Below the pieces are notes generated by a model that was not told the DNA's origin, searched no databases, and worked only from the letters and a program-made list of their open reading frames with translations. From CAZBRS01 sp964494475 (GTDB lineage: Bacteria > Myxococcota_A > UBA9042 > CAZBRS01): a stretch of 33,741 nt of DNA. Within the stretch, counting starts at the first letter, position 1, and every line of letters starts with the position of its first letter. The position numbers and the translations under genes were made by a program. Where the stretch lies: assembly GCA_964494475.1 (NCBI GenBank), contig CAZBRS010000062.1:1-33741 (forward strand). The letters are read 5' to 3'. Below are positions 33,702-33,741 of this stretch, piece by piece.

Positions 33702-33741
33702 ATGCCCATCGTCGATCGTCGCCAGTTCCTCTCTTCCAGCG
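33702..33741 (+). CDS. Start of a Tat-exported protein, cut by the window end
   Basis: Thirteen codons are visible: MPIVDRRQFLSSS. D-R-R-Q-F-L is a good twin-arginine (Tat) signal, used to export folded, often cofactor-bearing proteins. CGGGAG lies seven bases before the ATG as a Shine-Dalgarno sequence. The rest is outside the window, so the product is unknown. Confidence 0.6.
   Translation, partial: MPIVDRRQFLSSS

Overview
The window is GC-rich, densely packed bacterial DNA, most likely from a Myxococcota-type (former deltaproteobacterial) organism. The reasons are a zinc-ribbon/PEGA Ser/Thr kinase, several Cys-rich lipoproteins, a giant surface lipoprotein built of MopE-type CNGxDDDCDG repeats, and Ig/LamG mosaic exoproteins beside a split complex I operon. 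The assignment is inferred from gene content only. A run of 100 N, flanked on both sides by the same 55 bases, shows this is a scaffolded draft assembly, probably metagenomic.

Layout. 1-4379 (+) is the 3' part of a large Ig-like/LamG surface protein. 4384-4977 (-) is 3-methyladenine DNA glycosylase I (tag), whose start codon sits in a 32-bp perfect palindrome, the first of four back-to-back inverted repeats (4961-5091). 5088-5666 (-) is a small lytic transglycosylase lipoprotein. It is divergent from 5803-7506 (+), a membrane Ser/Thr kinase with a PEGA domain, followed by 7553-8836 (+), a TPR/PEGA membrane protein. 8863-17583 (+) is a lipoprotein of about 2906 residues with 36 MopE-type motifs in a higher-order repeat of roughly 405-435 bp.

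17673-21863 (+) is a four-gene operon behind a near-consensus sigma70 promoter: a YfgM-like TPR protein, a BamB-like beta-propeller (the same pair order as in E. coli), a Cys-rich lipoprotein and a HEAT-repeat lipoprotein. Convergent to it, 27871-21879 (-) is an operon of three large radical-SAM-type proteins. The first is canonical, with a SPASM-like second cluster. The other two are paralogues that share an unusual C-X25-C-X2-C cysteine spacing and a cobalamin-binding-like N-terminal region. The gap of Ns lies in the last gene and is almost certainly a false gap.

28025-33259 (+) is a tightly coupled complex I operon, nuoA-C-D-G-H-I. It lacks nuoB, nuoE and nuoF at their usual places and carries a short NuoG whose last codons contain a dispersed-repeat-like hairpin. 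The window ends with a small Cys-rich lipoprotein and the first 13 codons of a Tat-exported protein. No tRNA, rRNA, CRISPR array or insertion sequence was seen, and no gene-free stretch exceeds about 155 bp.

The least explained part is the three-gene radical SAM operon and its divergent control region with nuoA.
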